Of a DNA stretch of 64,000 bases, positions 33,774-41,734 are shown in pieces. This stretch comes from Bacillus massiliigorillae (GTDB lineage Bacteria; Bacillota; Bacilli; Bacillales; DSM-1321). Under the pieces are notes generated by a model. That model saw nothing but the letters and a program-made list of their open reading frames with translations. It searched no databases and was not told the origin of the DNA. The DNA is taken from positions 152,112 to 216,111 of the forward strand of contig NZ_HG428743.1 in NCBI RefSeq assembly GCF_000380245.2, written 5' to 3'. How positions within the stretch are numbered: the first letter of the stretch is position 1; each line of letters opens with the position of its first letter. The position numbers and the translations under genes are program-made.

Positions 33774-33815
33774 AGAAAAAGCTGTCCAAATGACAGCCTT
33801 AATCTTTTGCTATTC
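33774..33815. repeat. GCTGTC hairpin repeat
   Basis: ATAAGAAAAAGCTGTCCAAA followed by TGACAGCCTTAATC and TTTTGCTATT. The stem is GCTGTC with GACAGC. Other copies are at 36646, 36934 and 56666. Confidence 0.6.
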
Positions 33816-33858
33816 TATTTGTACTGAAAACATTTTACTTTTTTATTTCCATAAATGA

Positions 33859-33956
33859 CCTTCTTTGCATTTATCAATATGAATGAAACAAGTTTCATTT
33901 TCTAGGCCAAGTTCATAGAGTGATAATGTATTGGAAAAACGAAGGTTGTGTAGAAA
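33859..33956 (+). repeat. Duplicated upstream (promoter) region, copy 2
   Basis: This is the counterpart of 31465-31559. Differences are a few substitutions and small indels, while the ribosome binding site has decayed from GGAGGTTGTG to GAAGGTTGTG. Confidence 0.65.
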
Positions 33957-34259
33957 GTGACACATTACCAAGAGTGTTCAGAAGTAAACTTTTTTAATGG
34001 TTCAATAGAAACAAATTATACTACTGTACCATACCTTCCTTTTGATCCATCAGTTGGTCGTATGGATATAGGTCCTGTTGGTGTTGGTTTTGGTGTTGGC
34101 TTTACTTCTGGTTGGTCACCCGGTGGGGGATGGCTTCCGTCAAGTAGTTGGGATCACTCGAACGTACATCCGAGTCACCACTGGCACCCAAATGTTCAAT
34201 GGCATTCAGCTCCCCAATGGCATCCTAACACTTGGTGGCATCATGGTATGGGATGGTAA
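33957..34259 (+). CDS. Gly/Trp/His-rich small protein, copy 3 of 3
   Basis: A 100-residue protein starting GTG, where copy 2 has ATG. It reads MTHYQECSEVNFFNGSIETN, then PYLPFDPSVGRMDIGPVGVG, an inserted GFGVGFT, the core SGWSPGGGWLPSSSWDH, and the His/Trp tail SHHWHPNVQWHS, QWHPNTWWHHGMGW. It lacks one QWH unit found in copy 2. The weaker start codon and ribosome binding site suggest lower expression. Function unknown. Confidence 0.68.
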   Translation: MTHYQECSEVNFFNGSIETNYTTVPYLPFDPSVGRMDIGPVGVGFGVGFTSGWSPGGGWLPSSSWDHSNVHPSHHWHPNVQWHSAPQWHPNTWWHHGMGW

Positions 34260-34286
34260 TGGATAAGCATCCACTAAAAGTATTTC

Positions 34287-34318
34287 AGCAGCACAATTAT
34301 AGTGCTGCTAATCTTTTC
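34287..34318 (+). terminator. Terminator of copy 3
   Basis: AGCAGCAC and GTGCTGCT pair around AATTATA and are followed by AATCTTTTCTT. Compared with the copy at 31882 one extra base pair is complete. Confidence 0.7.
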
Positions 34319-34423
34319 TTGAACAAAATCAACCTTGTGTGAGGATCCTATTAGTTTACTAACACACCAAGAAAAGCTCTTTTTCAGTTCCTCACCCCAA
34401 TATTCTTCAATTAGATTCAGACA

Positions 34424-35545
34424 TTAATCAACACTAACTTTTAAATCTTCAAACATATATCTAACTATATCGAAATGGCGCTCATATTTACTTGCTTCAC
34501 GTCTTGCATTCACTGCGATTAAAGGAATATCTTGCTCAAACTTCGATCCGTGTGTTCGAACAGTTACAGCCAATTCTTCGTCCTCTAGTTCTCCAAATGC
34601 CACTTCTTGTGTTCCGAAGATAACGAGGTCACCAATACGATTACCAGGTAAACCTAGTTGATCCATTGCCTCTTCTCGTGTGTAGATGCTTTCAATAAAT
34701 GAATAAGACTGAAGATGATTGTAAATATCGTCTTTTTGACTTTGATCTTTTGCATACACATAAACAGCGCAACCCTCTTGATATATATGATTTTCAAGAT
34801 AACGATCTTTCAATGGCAGCATACATACAGTATCAAAAGAAGTCTTATTCATTTTTTTCTGTAAATCTATGAGTAGTGTTTTCGTTGTCATCCCATGGTC
34901 AGCTGTTATATAGATTTCTCGTTCTGGATCAAGCTTATAGATTTCCCCAATCCAATAATCAATACTTTCCATCTGTTTCCTAGCAATTTCATGATTAGGA
35001 TTATAATTATGCATTGTATAATCATTTGTCGTACAGTAAATGAAATCAGGATTATCTTTGCGAATTAAATTGTAACAGGCTTCCATAATCCAACCATTTG
35101 CTTCTGGGGTTGCGACATATGGAGGCATTTCCATATCTAAATGTTTCACGAGATTTTCATCAGGATGCTCAGTACTCAGCCCAAATTCAACATTGTCCCC
35201 AAATACTTGTAATACCTTTCCTTTTACCACAAGTAAAGCTGTGCTCTTACCCTGCTTTGCATATGCGTCTAAAATCGTCTCTTTATTTAAGAACCCTTTT
35301 CCATCGATAAACCCTTGTTCTTCTGATTCAGGATTATAAAAATAGTTTCCTGTCACCTGATGTTCAATAGGCAATGAACCTGTCAATATAGTCGCGTGAT
35401 TAACATTTGTTACAGAAGGAAGAGCTGATTTAACATTCTTGAAAAACCCTTTTTTCCCTAGTTCACTAATATTTTGGGTGACTCCTTGCTCAAGATACTC
35501 GTGCGCACAGCCATCAATAACAATTACAATTGCTTTGTTTGACAT
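34424..35545 (-). CDS. Alkaline-phosphatase-superfamily hydrolase, PhnA (phosphonoacetate hydrolase)-like
   Basis: A 373-residue metallohydrolase starting at ATG 35545 (MSNKAIVIVIDGCAHEYLEQ) after GAGGAGAG. The metal ligands and nucleophile are in VIDGCAHEYL (Asp), SVTNVNHATILTGS (Thr nucleophile), the central CTTNDYTMHNYNP (Asp, His), YITADHGM (Asp-His) and TVRTHGSKFEQ (His). This is the nucleotide pyrophosphatase/phosphodiesterase family, and the whole pattern matches phosphonoacetate hydrolase PhnA, which cleaves a carbon-phosphorus bond. A LysR-type gene is divergent, as for the PhnA-PhnR pair described in Pseudomonas. No phosphonate transporter is adjacent, so the substrate is not certain. 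Confidence 0.78.
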   Translation of the reverse strand: MSNKAIVIVIDGCAHEYLEQGVTQNISELGKKGFFKNVKSALPSVTNVNHATILTGSLPIEHQVTGNYFYNPESEEQGFIDGKGFLNKETILDAYAKQGKSTALLVVKGKVLQVFGDNVEFGLSTEHPDENLVKHLDMEMPPYVATPEANGWIMEACYNLIRKDNPDFIYCTTNDYTMHNYNPNHEIARKQMESIDYWIGEIYKLDPEREIYITADHGMTTKTLLIDLQKKMNKTSFDTVCMLPLKDRYLENHIYQEGCAVYVYAKDQSQKDDIYNHLQSYSFIESIYTREEAMDQLGLPGNRIGDLVIFGTQEVAFGELEDEELAVTVRTHGSKFEQDIPLIAVNARREASKYERHFDIVRYMFEDLKVSVD

Positions 35546-35743
35546 CTTCATCTCTCCTCACTTTATGCTATACATATAGTGTAATATAGGATTAATGCTA
35601 GAAATATTAACGTTCGGTAAATCGATTTGTTTTTTTTAATAGTTGATATTAAAAATATTAATAACTAATTAGAAATAGGAAACTTAGATATATTCTCATG
35701 TGAATTTCAAATCTATTTTGGTAAATAAAAGGGTGGAAGTATT

Positions 35744-36631
35744 GTGGATTTTAAACAATTGGAGGCATTTCAGAAAGTAGTAGAAAAAAAGAGTTATTCA
35801 GAAGCAGCAAAAGCTCTGTATGTTAGTCAACCGACTATTAGTGTTCGCTTACAGTCTCTTCAAGATGAACTCGAAGTAATATTATTAAAAAATAATGGCA
35901 GAAAAGTAGAATTAACCTTTGCTGGCTCCATTTTTTTAGATTTCGTGGATGACATTATGAACCGTAAAGAAGAAGCATTAAAAACAATCAATAAAATCAA
36001 AGGTCTATCCATTAATGACCTTCATATTAGTGCTACATCAATTGGAACATACATTATCCCTCCTACCTCTACCGCCTTCCAAAAGGCTCACCCTGGGGTT
36101 CGTCTTTCTTTATCATTTGGCAATGCAACTTCCTCTATCAATCAGCTTTTTGAGAAGAAAACGGATCTCGTTATATCACCATCCTCGTTAGAAAACGATA
36201 AATTAAGTTCTGAAATCATTGGTCATGATATGCTCGTTCTCGTTGCAAATGTAAACCATCCATTAGCTGCAAAAAATGATGCAATTAACTTAAATGAATT
36301 AAAAGAACATCGATTCATTATCCGAGAAAAAGGTTCTAACACAAGAAATCATTTTAAAACATGGTGTGAAACATACAATTTCCATCCTAGAGAAATCGTT
36401 GAAATGGATCAATCAGAAGCAATAAAAATCGCAGTAGCAAACAATTTAGGCATTGCAATTATGTCTAAATTCATCATTAATAACGACTCTAAATCTGATC
36501 AATTTAAAATATTGAATGTAAAGGGAATGCCAATACACCGGCCAATCCAAGTTTTCATGTTAGCCGATCAAAAAAATAATCTATTAAAGCAAACATTTAT
36601 TCATTTTTTGAAAAAACAATTGACTGATTAA
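35744..36631 (+). CDS. LysR-family regulator
   Basis: A 295-residue LysR regulator starting GTG after GGGTGGAAG. Residues 1-60 are the helix-turn-helix (MDFKQLEAFQKVVEKKSYSE and YVSQPTISVRLQSLQDEL). The inducer-binding domain follows, with TSIGTYIIPPTSTAFQKAHP and EAIKIAVANNLGIAIMSK. It is similar in type to CysL/CysB-like members. It is divergent from the PhnA-like gene with 198 bases between starts and most likely regulates it. Confidence 0.88.
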   Translation: MDFKQLEAFQKVVEKKSYSEAAKALYVSQPTISVRLQSLQDELEVILLKNNGRKVELTFAGSIFLDFVDDIMNRKEEALKTINKIKGLSINDLHISATSIGTYIIPPTSTAFQKAHPGVRLSLSFGNATSSINQLFEKKTDLVISPSSLENDKLSSEIIGHDMLVLVANVNHPLAAKNDAINLNELKEHRFIIREKGSNTRNHFKTWCETYNFHPREIVEMDQSEAIKIAVANNLGIAIMSKFIINNDSKSDQFKILNVKGMPIHRPIQVFMLADQKNNLLKQTFIHFLKKQLTD

Positions 36632-36645
36632 GGATTGCACCTTTA

Positions 36646-36700
36646 GAAGCATAAGAAAAGGCTGTCTAAATGACAGCCTTGATTTTTTGCTATTGCATCC
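36646..36700. repeat. GCTGTC hairpin repeat with tail, left copy around a small gene
   Basis: AAGGCTGTCTAAATGACAGC plus CTT forms a stem of nine pairs, followed by GATTTTTTGCTATTGCATCC. It also acts as a plausible terminator for the LysR gene. A second copy follows at 36934. Confidence 0.65.
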
Positions 36701-36708
36701 GTGATTCT

Positions 36709-36861
36709 TCAATTACTGTCTCTCAAAAAACAAGATATTAGAGAAACTATTAAGCCTATAAACGAAACCCCTAGTCCTAATGCAGTTGCCGTCCCACTTG
36801 AGGTTAATATAAGTGCTATACCAAAAAGTGAAATGGAAATACCCAAAAGTGATAAACGCAT
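36709..36861 (-). CDS. Small two-helix membrane protein, unknown
   Basis: A 50-residue protein starting ATG 36861 (MRLSLLGISISLFGIALILT) after AAAGGGGAGAG. Two membrane segments are separated by SSGTATALG and end in CFLRDSN. It lies exactly between two direct copies of the hairpin repeat. Function unknown. Confidence 0.6.
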   Translation of the reverse strand: MRLSLLGISISLFGIALILTSSGTATALGLGVSFIGLIVSLISCFLRDSN

Positions 36862-36933
36862 TTTATCTCTCCCCTTTAATATCATTATTTGCCACAAAAA
36901 TGAAATTTCCTTCTTAAACTATCCTTCTCCTAC

Positions 36934-36993
36934 ATAAGAAAAGGCTGTCTAAATGACAGCCTTGATTTCTTCTACTATTGCACCTATTAGTTG
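36934..36993. repeat. GCTGTC hairpin repeat with full tail, right copy
   Basis: AAGGCTGTCTAAATGACAGC plus CTT, followed by GATTTC and the tail CTATTGCACCTATTAGTTGA. It shows that hairpin and tail belong to one element. Confidence 0.65.
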
Positions 36994-37005
36994 ACCGAAC
37001 TACAT

Positions 37006-37036
37006 AACCCATTAAGATAATAATTCTTAATGGGTT
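37006..37036. terminator. Hairpin after the aminopeptidase gene
   Basis: AACCCATTAAG and CTTAATGGGTT form an 11-base-pair stem beside the stop codon of the aminopeptidase. It has no clear T-run, so it is a weak or factor-assisted terminator. Confidence 0.5.
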
Positions 37037-37046
37037 AGTAATTCTA

Positions 37047-38435
37047 TTAATCTACTGGTCGATTTTCAAACGGATAATCGACTAGTTCTTGAGCAACCGT
37101 TGCGTTAACAAGGGCTGGTGTATCAGGACGAGCAATTTGATATACGGATGCGCCAACGATTTCAGCTACCTGTTGTAGTTTTTCTTTGCTAATTTTATCT
37201 AGTGTATCTGTAGGTTTGTGATACCAAGGTTCTACAGGTGAATGGATGAATAAAGCTGCAGGGATACCTAATTCATGGAAAGGTTGGTGGTCACTACGAC
37301 CTAATTGTCCATAAGGAATCGTTTCTGATCGAATTCTTGCACCGGCTGCTGCACCTAAATCCGTCACAAGGTTTTTCTTACCGTCAATTGTATACATGAT
37401 TAATCCACCGGCAGGATTATCTTCTCCCGCATCTCGACCACCAATCATATCCATTTGGAAGTGGGCTTGAATACGAGATACTTCATCTTTTGAAAGGGAG
37501 GCGGCATAATAGGATGATCCAACCATTCCTCTTTCTTCAGAACCAAAAGTCATGAAACGAATTTCTGTATCAATAGGCGTTTTGGACAAAACTCTTGCTA
37601 GTTCAAGAACTGCAGAAACTCCAGAGGCATCATCATTTGCTCCAGGTCCTCCTGGTACGGAATCATGATGTGAGCCAACTGTTACGATTTGTCCTGTATC
37701 TTTGTTTTTATTTGGCTTCAGTGAAGCAATGACGTTATAGGATGTTTTTTCTATTTTTTCGATATCAACATCTAACGTAGCTTCAACTTCAGTTGTTTTT
37801 AGTTGTTCAACTAACTGTAATCCAGTAGCTCTTGTAATAGCTACTGCAGGGATATTTTGTCCGTCTTGAACTTGTCCAAAAGAATTACCTGCTGAGCTGT
37901 TGTTGTACATTAAAACACCAACGGCTCCTTTTTCTAAGGCATTTTGAACTTTTTCAATAAATGTAATGCCACCACGTTCAATGAGTGCAATTTTCCCTGT
38001 TAAATCACCAATTTCTTCAGGAAGTCCTGTTCCTATATAAACGAGTGGAGCTGTTACTTTTTTACTGACGCTACCACTAAACGGTTTTGGGCTCTCTGCT
38101 ACATTATTACCGTTTATTTGGACTATTACATGATTGACTCGCGTATCATAAATTGGAAATGGTTGAATAGTAGTTTCCAAGCCTAGACTCTTAAATTGAC
38201 TTTCTATATATTTTACAGCTCTGACTTCCCCTTCCGTTCCTGCTTCTCTAGGTTGTTCTGATAAATAAGCGATTGTGTTGTACATATTGTCGACATTAAT
38301 TTTGTTTAGAACTTTATTGTCAAATGCTATGGCTGAATGTCCGTTAGGTGCACTTTTAACTTGTTGTGCGTAGGCAGACCCTGATGATAGAACTAATCCT
38401 ATTGCTAATATGGCTGAAATGGATTTACGATACAT
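37047..38435 (-). CDS. Secreted M28 aminopeptidase with PA domain
   Basis: A 462-residue secreted zinc aminopeptidase, similar to YwaD of B. subtilis. The signal peptide is residues 1-24, ending SSGSAYAQQ. Residues 35-110 begin the M28 fold, a protease-associated domain (TGKIALIERGGITFIEKVQN, LEKGAVGVLMYNN) is inserted at about 120-220, and the catalytic part has VTVGSHHDSVPGGPGANDDA (His, Asp), MTFGSEERGMVGSSYYA (Glu-Glu), HFQMDMIGG (Asp) and GRSDHQPF (His). It releases amino acids from external peptides. Start ATG after GAAGGAGGAAAAG; monocistronic. Confidence 0.92.
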   Translation of the reverse strand: MYRKSISAILAIGLVLSSGSAYAQQVKSAPNGHSAIAFDNKVLNKINVDNMYNTIAYLSEQPREAGTEGEVRAVKYIESQFKSLGLETTIQPFPIYDTRVNHVIVQINGNNVAESPKPFSGSVSKKVTAPLVYIGTGLPEEIGDLTGKIALIERGGITFIEKVQNALEKGAVGVLMYNNSSAGNSFGQVQDGQNIPAVAITRATGLQLVEQLKTTEVEATLDVDIEKIEKTSYNVIASLKPNKNKDTGQIVTVGSHHDSVPGGPGANDDASGVSAVLELARVLSKTPIDTEIRFMTFGSEERGMVGSSYYAASLSKDEVSRIQAHFQMDMIGGRDAGEDNPAGGLIMYTIDGKKNLVTDLGAAAGARIRSETIPYGQLGRSDHQPFHELGIPAALFIHSPVEPWYHKPTDTLDKISKEKLQQVAEIVGASVYQIARPDTPALVNATVAQELVDYPFENRPVD

Positions 38436-38696
38436 ACTTTTCCTCCTTCATTTGGTTATCTCTCTATCATTATGAAATTATCAGATTATTCTGTAAATGG
38501 TTCTATACGAATATATGACTATAGGACAAATGAATTAATAGAGTAAGCTGTAGATAAAAACGCACCCCACCCTATTACAAAGTCACCACTTACGAAATCA
38601 ACATCAAAGCACCACAATGTCCGACTATATCAATCCATGCTAGAATTGAACTAATCTATTAAAAAGAAGACTCTAATTAGTTAGAAGGTGTTGTGT

Positions 38697-40526
38697 ATGC
38701 CAGATTGGTCCTATCATCCATTGAAGAAACTTGTACTGGATAAACTAAGCCCCAAAACAAGCCGAGAGTTTATTCATAAATCTATGAATACAATCGCATC
38801 TATTCCTGGTGGCCGGAATCTAATTGAATTTTTAGGGCATATAAAACCCCCACAGGAATTACAAAAGACTATTAATCATACTATGTTTCTTTCCCCTATT
38901 GGGTTAAGTGGTCTCATTGATCCTAATCTATCGGGTATTAAAGCATTCCAAGAGCTAGGCTTTGGATTTTTAGAAGTAGGTCCCATTGTTTTGGACAAAC
39001 CAAACTACCAAGAAGAACCAAGAAGGATTAATAATCAGATTCTGTTTTCTGATTCTCTAGAGAGGGTCCCTCTCAAACTAGCGATTAACAAATTAAATAA
39101 TCAAAATATTCAAATTCCTATATTCGCTAGGATAGATGCCGAAGTGAAAGAACATGAATGGGATTTGATTGTGCAGCATTTAACTCCTTTTGTAGATGCT
39201 TTCATCGGAACAAAAGAGCAAATCTCCTCCTACTTTCAAGAAGGCAAATTGCATTCACGTACGTTTTATATATCACTCTCAGCAGATGAAATAGGCGAAA
39301 AAGGGTTGGAGTTACAGACACTAAAACAACAAACAGGCTTTGATGGAATCGTCATACATGCGCCCCATCAATCAGAGGATGGTTATTGGTATGAAGATGT
39401 ACAAGCGAATGAACGCTTAACTCAAGTGGTTAAACAGATGAAGGATAAGCATCCTGATGTAATCGTCATTACCTCTGGCGGAGTGGATACACCAGCAGAA
39501 GCACGTTCCTTAGTCCAAGTTGGTACAGATTTACTGATGCTTACTGATGGCTATGTAAAGGCTGGGCCAGGGTTACCAAAGCGAATCCATGAAAGATTAT
39601 TATTCGATGAAATGAGTCCCAATACAAACCAACAAAGGCACTGGTCACTCCTGTTTGGTCTGTCCATCCTAGTTGGAGGAATTATAGCCTTATACTTTGC
39701 ATTCACCAGTATTATCCTGCACTATGATGAATCATTTATCGGACTCACCAAAACCGATTTATCACTCATAAATCCACTCATACTATCATTTATGTCACAT
39801 GATCGAATGGCACTAGCTGGGACGATGATATCAGGAGGAATATTGTATTTCCAACTTGCACGGCATGGGATCAAGAACGGCTTGCATTGGGCAAGAATTG
39901 CGTTTCACAGCGCAGCAATCATAGGGTTTCTCGGTATTTTTCTTTTTATTGGTTTCGGTTACTTCGATTGGCTGCATGGTCTATATTGGCTTGTCTTATT
40001 GCCAATCTATTATTTTAGTTTCAAGGAAGATAGAAGAGTCATAGGTAGCCCCTTTTCTCAAAATGAAACAAATGATAGAACGTGGCAGCTCTCGCTTTTC
40101 GGACAGCTCCTGTTTATAATACTGGGATTTTCTATATTAGTAGGCGGGATTGTTATTTCTACAATAGGTGTATCACACGTTTTTGTATCAACCGATTTAA
40201 GCTATCTGTGTATGACACCCGAAATGTTAGATAGTATTAGCAATAATTTGATTCCTGTTATCGCACATGACCGAGCAGGGTTCGGCAGCTCCCTTGTAAG
40301 TGTGGGTTTACTTGTTCTTACGCTTTCCTTATGGGGATTCCGAAAAGGAGAAGGTTGGATTTGGAACACGCTTGCGATTGGGGCGTTACCTGCATTTATA
40401 ACTGGGATTGGAACCCATCTGTATATTGGGTATACAACCTTTATCCATCTGCTTCCCGTTTACTTCTTATGTGTTTTATATTTGTTGGGATTAATCCTAT
40501 CGTATCCTTTCCTAAAAAAGCATTAG
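38697..40526 (+). CDS. Dihydroorotate-dehydrogenase-like domain fused to duplicated membrane modules
   Basis: The start is ATG 38697 (MPDWSYHPLKKLVLDKLSPK) with AGAAGGTG upstream; 609 residues. Residues 1-305 resemble a class 2 dihydroorotate dehydrogenase: FLSPIGLSGLIDPN, GFGFLEVGPIVLDKPN, then VITSGGVDTPAEARSLVQVG and GYVKAGPGLPKRIHERL, the FMN-phosphate region. Residues 320-609 form about eight membrane helices in two related halves. Each half has LSILVGGI or FSILVGGI, then FMSHDRMALAGTMISGG or VIAHDRAGFGSSLVSVG. I know no named protein with this layout. The catalytic base Ser/Cys of dihydroorotate dehydrogenases is not evident, so the activity is open. Not linked to pyr genes. Confidence 0.8.
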   Translation: MPDWSYHPLKKLVLDKLSPKTSREFIHKSMNTIASIPGGRNLIEFLGHIKPPQELQKTINHTMFLSPIGLSGLIDPNLSGIKAFQELGFGFLEVGPIVLDKPNYQEEPRRINNQILFSDSLERVPLKLAINKLNNQNIQIPIFARIDAEVKEHEWDLIVQHLTPFVDAFIGTKEQISSYFQEGKLHSRTFYISLSADEIGEKGLELQTLKQQTGFDGIVIHAPHQSEDGYWYEDVQANERLTQVVKQMKDKHPDVIVITSGGVDTPAEARSLVQVGTDLLMLTDGYVKAGPGLPKRIHERLLFDEMSPNTNQQRHWSLLFGLSILVGGIIALYFAFTSIILHYDESFIGLTKTDLSLINPLILSFMSHDRMALAGTMISGGILYFQLARHGIKNGLHWARIAFHSAAIIGFLGIFLFIGFGYFDWLHGLYWLVLLPIYYFSFKEDRRVIGSPFSQNETNDRTWQLSLFGQLLFIILGFSILVGGIVISTIGVSHVFVSTDLSYLCMTPEMLDSISNNLIPVIAHDRAGFGSSLVSVGLLVLTLSLWGFRKGEGWIWNTLAIGALPAFITGIGTHLYIGYTTFIHLLPVYFLCVLYLLGLILSYPFLKKH

Positions 40527-40532
40527 TTAAAA

Positions 40533-40563
40533 GCCGTATCATCTAATAGATACGGCATTTTCA
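40533..40563 (+). terminator. Terminator of the fusion gene
   Basis: GCCGTATC and GATACGGC pair around ATCTAATA, followed by ATTTTCATT. It lies six bases after the stop codon. Confidence 0.75.
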
Positions 40564-40688
40564 TTAATTACTAGAGTTCAAGTCAGAATCGAAATTATTT
40601 AAGAAAAACTTAAGTAATATCTAACTTTTATTTAAAAATTTTCCTCTAAACTTGAAGTACGGATCGTTATTTAGGAGGAAATATAGCC

Positions 40689-41375
40689 ATGACCATCATA
40701 AAGAATCTCATTCCGAAACTTAGTTTTATTGTAGTTAGTATATTTATTATCGTAGGATGTAGTAATTCCGAACAAGAAGAGTCCAAAAAAGTAGCTAGTC
40801 ATCCTTCTGATATTGCTGTACTTATCAATAAAGAGTTTCGATTACCTGAAAATTATGTTCCAAATGATTTAGTATATCCAGATGTACCATTTATTTTTAA
40901 TGAAAAAATAGAAAAGCGACAAATGCGAAAAGAACCTGCCGAGGCATTAAAAAGAATGTTTGAAGCTGCTAAATCGGATGGTATTCATTTGGCAGGAGTA
41001 TCAGGGTACCGTTCTGAAGCAGCACAAACAAGGCTTTATAATAATTATGTCAGTAAAGACGGCGTAGAAGAAGCTGATAGATATAGTGCTCGCCCTGGGC
41101 ATAGTGAACATCAAACAGGACTATCTATAGATGTTTCTGGAATAACTGGAGAATTTGCAGTTGAAGATCAGTTTGCTAATACCGAAGAGGCAAAATGGTT
41201 AGATAAACATGCACATGAATATGGCTTTATTATCCGTTTTCCAAAAGGAAAAGAAGATATAACAGGCTATAAGTATAAACCATGGCATATTCGATATGTC
41301 GGAAAAGATATAGCAACTGAAATTCATGAAAAAGGGATTACGCTAGAAGAATACTATGGAAAATATTCTATCTAG
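40689..41375 (+). CDS. VanY-like D-alanyl-D-alanine carboxypeptidase lipoprotein
   Basis: A 228-residue M15B peptidase anchored as a lipoprotein: residues 1-23 form a signal peptide ending in the lipobox FIIVGCSN. The zinc peptidase domain covers about residues 85-220, with GVSGYRSEAAQTRLYNN, ARPGHSEHQTGLSIDVSG (S-x-H-x-x-G-x-x-x-D) and YKPWHIRYVG (second zinc His). It trims the terminal D-Ala of peptidoglycan stem peptides outside the membrane. Start ATG after AGGAGGAAATATAGCC. No van resistance genes are adjacent. Confidence 0.9.
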   Translation: MTIIKNLIPKLSFIVVSIFIIVGCSNSEQEESKKVASHPSDIAVLINKEFRLPENYVPNDLVYPDVPFIFNEKIEKRQMRKEPAEALKRMFEAAKSDGIHLAGVSGYRSEAAQTRLYNNYVSKDGVEEADRYSARPGHSEHQTGLSIDVSGITGEFAVEDQFANTEEAKWLDKHAHEYGFIIRFPKGKEDITGYKYKPWHIRYVGKDIATEIHEKGITLEEYYGKYSI

Positions 41376-41410
41376 ATTAATTGGTTTCGTAGATGGTCAT
41401 CAAGGAGAAT

Positions 41411-41445
41411 AAAAATAGGAGCTATCTCAACAGCTCCTATTTTTA
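41411..41445 (+). terminator. Terminator of the carboxypeptidase gene
   Basis: AAAAATAGGAGCT and AGCTCCTATTTTT form a 13-base-pair stem with a short loop. Confidence 0.85.
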
Positions 41446-41470
41446 TAGTAAAAGAAAGGTCAAATGTCTA

Positions 41471-41581
41471 TTAACTCTCTTCAACCGGCTTATTTGATTT
41501 CCACTTTAACCCGTGAGTAACACACCCCATACTCACGATTAATAGCATTACATAACAAGTATTATTTAACCAATTTGGCAT
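41471..41581 (-). CDS. Very small membrane protein, unknown
   Basis: A 36-residue protein, MPNWLNNTCYVMLLIVSMGC followed by VTHGLKWKSNKPVEES. AAGGGGAG lies seven bases before the ATG, which supports real translation. A single hydrophobic helix (residues 9-22) is followed by a basic tail. Function unknown. Confidence 0.55.
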   Translation of the reverse strand: MPNWLNNTCYVMLLIVSMGCVTHGLKWKSNKPVEES

Positions 41582-41734
41582 ATATTTCTCCCCTTATATT
41601 TTCCCTCTATTAAAAATCATAGTAGATATATTAGTCATACAAACCATCCATTCAAGCACTTTTTTTACCATCCATCACGAAAATCCCAAATCTCTTTATC
41701 AGAACAATCAACGTCACAATTGTCCTCTATTTTA

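Noticed and set aside
33859..34318. Duplicated cassettes considered as a CRISPR-like or IS element
   Set aside because: Only two copies, each with an intact gene and terminator, and no terminal inverted repeats; simple duplication explains them.
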